The translations under genes and the position numbers were made by a program. DNA of 64,000 bases, from the NCBI RefSeq assembly GCF_000719865.1, contig NZ_JOID01000015.1, positions 248,001 through 312,000 of the forward strand. Reading direction: 5' to 3'. Shown here piece after piece: positions 55,812 to 64,000 of this stretch; within the stretch, counting starts at the first letter, position 1, and each line of letters opens with the position of its first letter. Under the pieces are notes generated by a model that was not told the DNA's origin, did not search any database, and saw only the letters and a list, made by a program, of their open reading frames with translations. The DNA is from Streptomyces albus subsp. albus (GTDB taxonomy: Bacteria > Actinomycetota > Actinomycetes > Streptomycetales > Streptomycetaceae).

Positions 55812-56416
55812 ACGGCACCTCCTACGGAATCGGGGGAGCGGACGCCGAGCCGGGAGAGGGCCTCCCGCAGTTCACGGCGCGCGCGCAGGGCCCGGGTCTT
55901 GACGGTGCCCTCCGGGATGCCGAGCAGCCCGGCAGCCTGGCGGGTGGACAGCCCGTCCACGACGGTGGCGCGCAGGACGGCCCGCAACTCGGGGGCGAGG
56001 TCGTCGAGGGCGGTACCGAGCTCCCCGAACTCCAGCCCGGACAGCACCCGTTCCTCCGCCGAGGGCGCGACGGCGCCGGCGGCGCCGTGCTCCTGCCGCG
56101 CGTGCGCCTCCTGCACCTCGGCGGTACGCGCCTGCGCGCGCCGGGCGTCCACCAGCCGGCGGGCGGCGATCACCCAGAGCCAGCCCCCCGCCTCACCGCC
56201 CCGGTGTCCGGCGGCGGACCGCCAGACGGTGACGAAGGTGTCCTGCAGGACTTCGCGCACGGTCTCGGGGTCGGCGCAGCGCCGCGTCAGCCGGGTGTGC
56301 AGCCAGCCGGCATGGCGGTCGTACAGCTCGGCGAGCGCCTCGGCGTCACCGGCCGCGACCGCGCGCAGCAATTCGGCGTCGCTCGGGTCGGCCCCCACGG
56401 GGCGGAACGGTCTCAC
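55808..56416 (-). CDS. ECF-family RNA polymerase sigma factor
   Basis: The 202-residue sigma factor has region 2 (LAELYDRHAGWLHTRL, VREVLQDTFVTVWRSA) and region 4 (LRAVLRATVVDGLSTRQAAGLLGIPEGTVKTR). It starts the four-gene operon and overlaps the anti-sigma gene (ATGA). Such sigma factors normally activate their own promoter; a candidate should lie in the 82-base gap shared with the divergent ATPase gene. I cannot assign the ECF group by eye. Confidence 0.9.
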   Translation of the reverse strand: MRPFRPVGADPSDAELLRAVAAGDAEALAELYDRHAGWLHTRLTRRCADPETVREVLQDTFVTVWRSAAGHRGGEAGGWLWVIAARRLVDARRAQARTAEVQEAHARQEHGAAGAVAPSAEERVLSGLEFGELGTALDDLAPELRAVLRATVVDGLSTRQAAGLLGIPEGTVKTRALRARRELREALSRLGVRSPDSVGGAV

Positions 56417-56498
56417 ACCCCTCTATCGCCCCCGCGTGCGCTTCCGGTTCACGGGCATGCGGAGGTTCCCCGGCGTGCGATACGGACAGGAGATATCC

Positions 56499-56972
56499 AT
56501 GAGTGCCAAAACCGTCGCCCCCCTCGCTCATGTCCACCGCGTCCCGCACGAGCCTCCCGAGGACTGGGAGTACTCCCTGCAGCTTCCGCACGACCCCCGG
56601 GGCCCGCGCATAGCGCGCTCCACCGTCCGCACGGTGCTCGCCGAGCACGGGCTCGGGGATCTCGCCGACCGCGCCGAGCTGCTGACCTCCGAACTGGCCA
56701 CCAACGCCTTCCGCTACTCCGACGGCCAGACGGCCGTCCGGCTCAAGTGGCGCGAGGGGATGCTGCGCGTCAGCGTCTGGGACACCTCGCCGAGCCGCCC
56801 GGCGCCCGTCATCGCCGGTCCGCAGAGCGAGAGCGGCCGCGGGCTGCTGCTGCTCTCCCTGATCGCGGACGACTGGGGCATCCTCGACCTGGAGAAGGGG
56901 CATCCGGCGGTCGGCGGCAAGGTCGTCTGGTTCACGCTGTGCCGCCCGGTGCTCAGAACCGGCACGCTGTAG
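56499..56972 (+). CDS. RsbW-like HATPase regulatory protein
   Basis: The 157-residue protein has an HATPase_c_2 domain (N-box LLTSELATNAFRYS about residue 70, GRGLLLLSLIADDWG). Streptomyces carry dozens of such small kinases/anti-sigma proteins. It is divergent from the ECF operon. ATG 56499 is set by GGAGATATCC. The binding partner is unknown. Confidence 0.85.
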   Translation: MSAKTVAPLAHVHRVPHEPPEDWEYSLQLPHDPRGPRIARSTVRTVLAEHGLGDLADRAELLTSELATNAFRYSDGQTAVRLKWREGMLRVSVWDTSPSRPAPVIAGPQSESGRGLLLLSLIADDWGILDLEKGHPAVGGKVVWFTLCRPVLRTGTL

Positions 56973-57049
56973 GGCCCGCCGCCACGACTGCGCGCGACCG
57001 GTCAGGAATGAAGAAGCCGGGCCCGCCGCACCGCCCGTAGCGTGACCGC

Positions 57050-57195
57050 ATGGACACCGAGAACTCCCAGCGCCCCCTTCCGCGACCGCGCCGTCCGCGG
57101 TCCGGCCGGAAACACGCCGTGCTCCAGCCGGCCCAGCCGGCCGTGAGCGACGGTCCCGTGAGCCGGCGATCCGCCGCCCGCGAGAGGGGGAGCCG

Positions 57196-57199
<4 letters not shown>
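57050..57199 (+). CDS. Possible 49-residue leaderless small protein before the UvrA paralogue
   Basis: An ATG at 57050 is preceded by TAGCGT six bases upstream, the same -10/start spacing as other putative leaderless genes here. The frame encodes 49 residues, very Arg/Pro-rich, and its stop overlaps the next gene's start (ATGA). It may be a leader peptide that couples translation to the UvrA paralogue, or chance. Confidence 0.3.
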
Positions 57200-59601
<2,402 letters not shown>

Positions 59602-59781
59602 CCGGGGCCTCGTCGCCCCGGTGGGGCCCTCGCGGACATCGCGCGGGCCCGGCGGGGGGTTGGCCCGCGCGGTCGTCACGGCCTCCCGGGCGGCGGGGAC
59701 TTGGCCGTCCCTCGTCCCGTTCGCGTCATCGCGTTCGCTGCGAGCGAACAGGGGAGGGGGAACACCCGGGGCAGCAGAGAC

Positions 59782-59802
59782 ATTGAGTCTTTACAGCTCA
59801 AC
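59782..59802 (+). promoter_or_regulatory. HAIR element (HspR operator) upstream of lon
   Basis: ATTGAGT, seven bases and GCTCAAC match the HAIR consensus CTTGAGT-N7-ACTCAAG at 11 of 14 arm positions, with a perfect TTGAG/CTCAA core. HspR binding at lon is known in S. lividans. The site lies only 21 bases before the start codon, so it overlaps the leader and would block transcription. Confidence 0.8.
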
Positions 59803-59823
59803 TTGCCTGCCGAAGGGGAGATC

Positions 59824-62292
<2,469 letters not shown>

Positions 62293-62876
62293 CCGGCGGG
62301 CGGGGGGCGGGGCGCTCCCGGCCCTCGGCGCGACGGGCCCGGCCCTCGTGACGCAGGGCCCGGGCGTCGGCTCCCGGCCCGCCCTTCCCCCCACTCGTCG
62401 CCGCTTCCCCTCTCCCCGCCCCAGGTTCTCCGCCCCCGTCCGTACGCGCCGCAGGGCGCACGGCACGGGGGCGGCGCGCGTCGCGGCGCGAGGGGGCAGC
62501 GGGGCCGGGGCGCCGGGCCTTGGCGATGGGGCGGTGCGGCCGTGCGGCTGTGCGGCTGTGCGGTGACGCGGCGCGGGAACCGCACGGGGGATCCCGGGGG
62601 AGCCGCACGGAGACGCCGGGGCGCCGTGAGGGGGGCGTGCGGGAGGCGCGAACCGGCACAGGGGGCGTGAAGGCGCAAAAAAGGAAGCGGCCGCTTCCCG
62701 CCGCTTCCCGTAGGCGCCGTGGGAGAGGCGGCCGGGAAGAGCGGCCGGTAAGGGGCCGGTTGCTGTCAGGGGACCGATCCTGCGAAATACTGGCGGGCAC
62801 CGCGGCGGTACTCGCCGCCGAAAGCGAATTCCGTCCCGGAAACGACGGGAACGGAAAGCCGGGGGAGGACCCAGAG
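62293..62876. other. 584-base gap between lon and the MarR gene
   Basis: No gene is supported; frames crossing it are Arg/Gly/Pro-rich. It contains short GTGCGGC(T) repeats (about 62534-62563) and a terminator-like hairpin for the minus strand (62677-62708). It should also hold the MarR-gene promoter. An AT-richer patch starts at about 62780. Confidence 0.6.
62677..62708 (-). terminator. Terminator-like hairpin with T-run on a strand with no gene
   Basis: On the minus strand the CCGCTTCC element can pair with GGAAGCGG (8 bp, either of two tandem CCGCTTCCCG copies) and is followed directly by six T (62682-62677). This is the only classic stem plus T-run terminator I noticed in the window. No minus-strand gene lies upstream of it before the MarR gene region. 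Confidence 0.5.
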
Positions 62877-63398
62877 ATGCGCCGGACCGAAGCCGGAGAC
62901 GTCACCCGGGCCGCAGCGGCCGGAGATCCCCCGGAGCGGGATACGGCCGGTGGCACGCCCGGGGACAGCGCCTTTCTGGCGCTGGAACGGGAGTTGTCCG
63001 TCTTTCTGCGCCGGGCCCGCGCCTCCTCCGGCGAGGTGGCCCGCGAGGTCCATCCCGATCTGGAGCCCGCCGCCTACGGACTGCTGGTGCGGCTGTCGGA
63101 GGCGGGGGAGCAGCGGGCCACCGCACTCGCCGCGTACTTCGGTGTCGGCAAGGCCACCATGAGCCGCCAGCTCCGCGCCCTGGAGGAGCTGGGCATCGTC
63201 ACCCGGCGGCCGGACCCGGCCGATGGACGCGCCTCGCTGGTGACCCTGACCGAGGAGGGCGCCGGCCGCTTCTCCGCCGTGCGCCGCGCCCGCCGTGAGC
63301 GCTACGCCCGCAAGCTGCGGAGCTGGGACCGGACGGAGATCGCCGAACTCGCGCGCCTGCTGCACCGGCTGAACGAGCTCGGCGGCGCGGAGGACTGA
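62877..63398 (+). CDS. MarR-family transcriptional regulator
   Basis: The 173-residue protein has a disordered N-terminus of about 35 residues, then a MarR winged helix (ATALAAYFGVGKATMSRQLR; LEELGIVTRRPDPADGRASLVTLTEEG, with the wing DPADGRA). GGGGGAGG sets ATG 62877. Ligand and targets are unknown; its own 584-base upstream region is the first place to look for a site. Confidence 0.88.
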   Translation: MRRTEAGDVTRAAAAGDPPERDTAGGTPGDSAFLALERELSVFLRRARASSGEVAREVHPDLEPAAYGLLVRLSEAGEQRATALAAYFGVGKATMSRQLRALEELGIVTRRPDPADGRASLVTLTEEGAGRFSAVRRARRERYARKLRSWDRTEIAELARLLHRLNELGGAED

Positions 63399-63812
63399 GC
63401 CGCCGGCCGGACGGCCCCGGCAGCGGCCGGCCCGGCGGTGCCGGGTGGCCCTTGCGGCCCGGCCGCCCGACCGCCCGCAAACCCTGGCGAGCCGCAGCCC
63501 GGGAGCCCTGCCGAGCCGCAGCCCGGAAGCCGGATGATCGGCTGGGGCCCGGCGGTCCGAGCCCGGAGGGGAACGGCTCCGGCGGGCCAGAGATTCTTCC
63601 GCACCCGCCGTCTCCTCAAACCTCCCTATTCGCAGGCCACTTGAGCGCGGGCACCCCGCCGCGTGCCGGCCCCGGGGCCATCCCGCGTCCTTCCGGAAGG
63701 CCCCCCGGCCCCGGTCCGGAGCACAGGACCCGCCGGCCTCCGGACCTGTAGGACCGCCGGACCCCCGGGCGTACACGCCGGGCGCACGCCCGGCACGCCC
63801 CCCGGCCCCGCC
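63399..63812. other. 414-base gap between convergent genes
   Basis: No gene is supported. It contains a two-copy direct repeat (63484-63531). I see no clear terminator hairpin. Confidence 0.55.
63484..63531. repeat. Direct repeat, 2 x 24 bp
   Basis: Units beginning CTGSCGAGCCGCAGCCCGG at 63484 and 63508 agree at 22 of 24 positions. Confidence 0.8.
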
Positions 63813-64000
63813 CTAGAACTCCGCGTGGACCGCCGTGGCGTCGTCGTGCCGCTTGCCCCGCGGGAAGGCGTTGCCCCGCGGGTCCGCGGTCTCCGCCGCC
63901 CGCACCCGCCGCAGCAGCCCGGCCGTCCCCTCCGCGCGGAGCAGCGCGGGGCAGTCGGCCCAGGTGCCCTGCCGGAAGACCTCGACCCAGCGCGTCGCGC
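63813..64000 (-). CDS. PP2C-type protein phosphatase, C-terminal fragment (partial)
   Basis: The minus-strand frame entering at the window edge ends with a TAG at 63815-63813. Its last residues include GKRHDDATAVHAEF; the DDATA segment is the last conserved motif of PP2C/PPM Ser/Thr phosphatases (a metal-binding Asp), usually close to the C-terminus. About 61 residues are visible. The rest lies beyond the window. Confidence 0.65.
   Translation of the reverse strand, partial: ATRWVEVFRQGTWADCPALLRAEGTAGLLRRVRAAETADPRGNAFPRGKRHDDATAVHAEF

Noticed and set aside
62293..62876. N-terminal extension of the MarR protein back to 62520
   Set aside because: The stretch has repetitive Arg/Gly codons and no ribosome-binding site, whereas GGGGGAGG precedes the ATG at 62877 and the MarR fold begins shortly after.

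Overview
This window is high-GC chromosomal DNA from a Streptomyces. Four things point there: codon third positions rich in G and C; frequent GTG starts and 4-base ATGA/GTGA overlaps; a set of Streptomyces marker genes (sigR-rsrA, dasR, a WblE-type WhiB protein, the sigH pair, sodN/sodX, a fused 2-oxoglutarate dehydrogenase); and a gene order that follows, from memory, the hisN-to-lon core segment of S. coelicolor. I see no tRNA, rRNA, CRISPR array, insertion sequence or phage gene.

Layout. 1-6.1 kb: end of an unknown gene, CBS-domain gene, hisN, TetR regulator, rsgA, aroA, an M50-like membrane protein. 6.2-9.2 kb: SRAP-type DNA-protein crosslink protein, an alpha/beta hydrolase, then sigR-rsrA with a perfect sigma-R promoter and an in-frame upstream start for a long sigma-R form. 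9.3-15.2 kb: two overlapping HD-domain membrane genes (the second with a degenerate GYP half), a TPR-like gene, def and a secreted D-Ala-D-Ala carboxypeptidase. 15.2-19.1 kb: nrdA-nrdB behind two NrdR boxes and a cobalamin riboswitch. 19.3-24.1 kb: cstA plus its small partner, dasR, and a divergent SIS-domain sugar isomerase with a near-perfect DasR site. 24.4-33 kb: HisKA_2 kinase, wblE, lipid kinase, sigH and its anti-sigma, a PLP enzyme, a KAS III enzyme and a STAS protein. 33-42 kb: GNAT, sodN/sodX, a CGNR protein overlapping sodX tail to tail, a polar amino-acid ABC transporter, malic enzyme, an MDR oxidoreductase and a secreted protein. 42-52 kb: PadR-DUF4097 operon, a 59-residue TTG-start gene, kgd, a two-component system and a spermidine-synthase-like gene. 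52.2-59.6 kb: a probable accessory block with a four-gene ECF sigma / zinc anti-sigma-permease / ABC ATPase / membrane-protein operon, an RsbW-like ATPase and a UvrA paralogue. 59.7-64 kb: lon with a HAIR (HspR) site, a MarR regulator and the end of a PP2C phosphatase.

The common theme is stress and nutrient sensing: thiol-oxidative stress (sigR-rsrA), osmotic or developmental control (sigH and its anti-sigma), oxygen and B12 status (nrdAB), amino-sugar supply (dasR), nickel and superoxide (sodN/sodX) and protein quality (lon). The least familiar parts are the ECF/ABC cassette, the paired HD proteins, the rewired dasR neighbourhood, and a terminator-like hairpin facing a strand with no gene.
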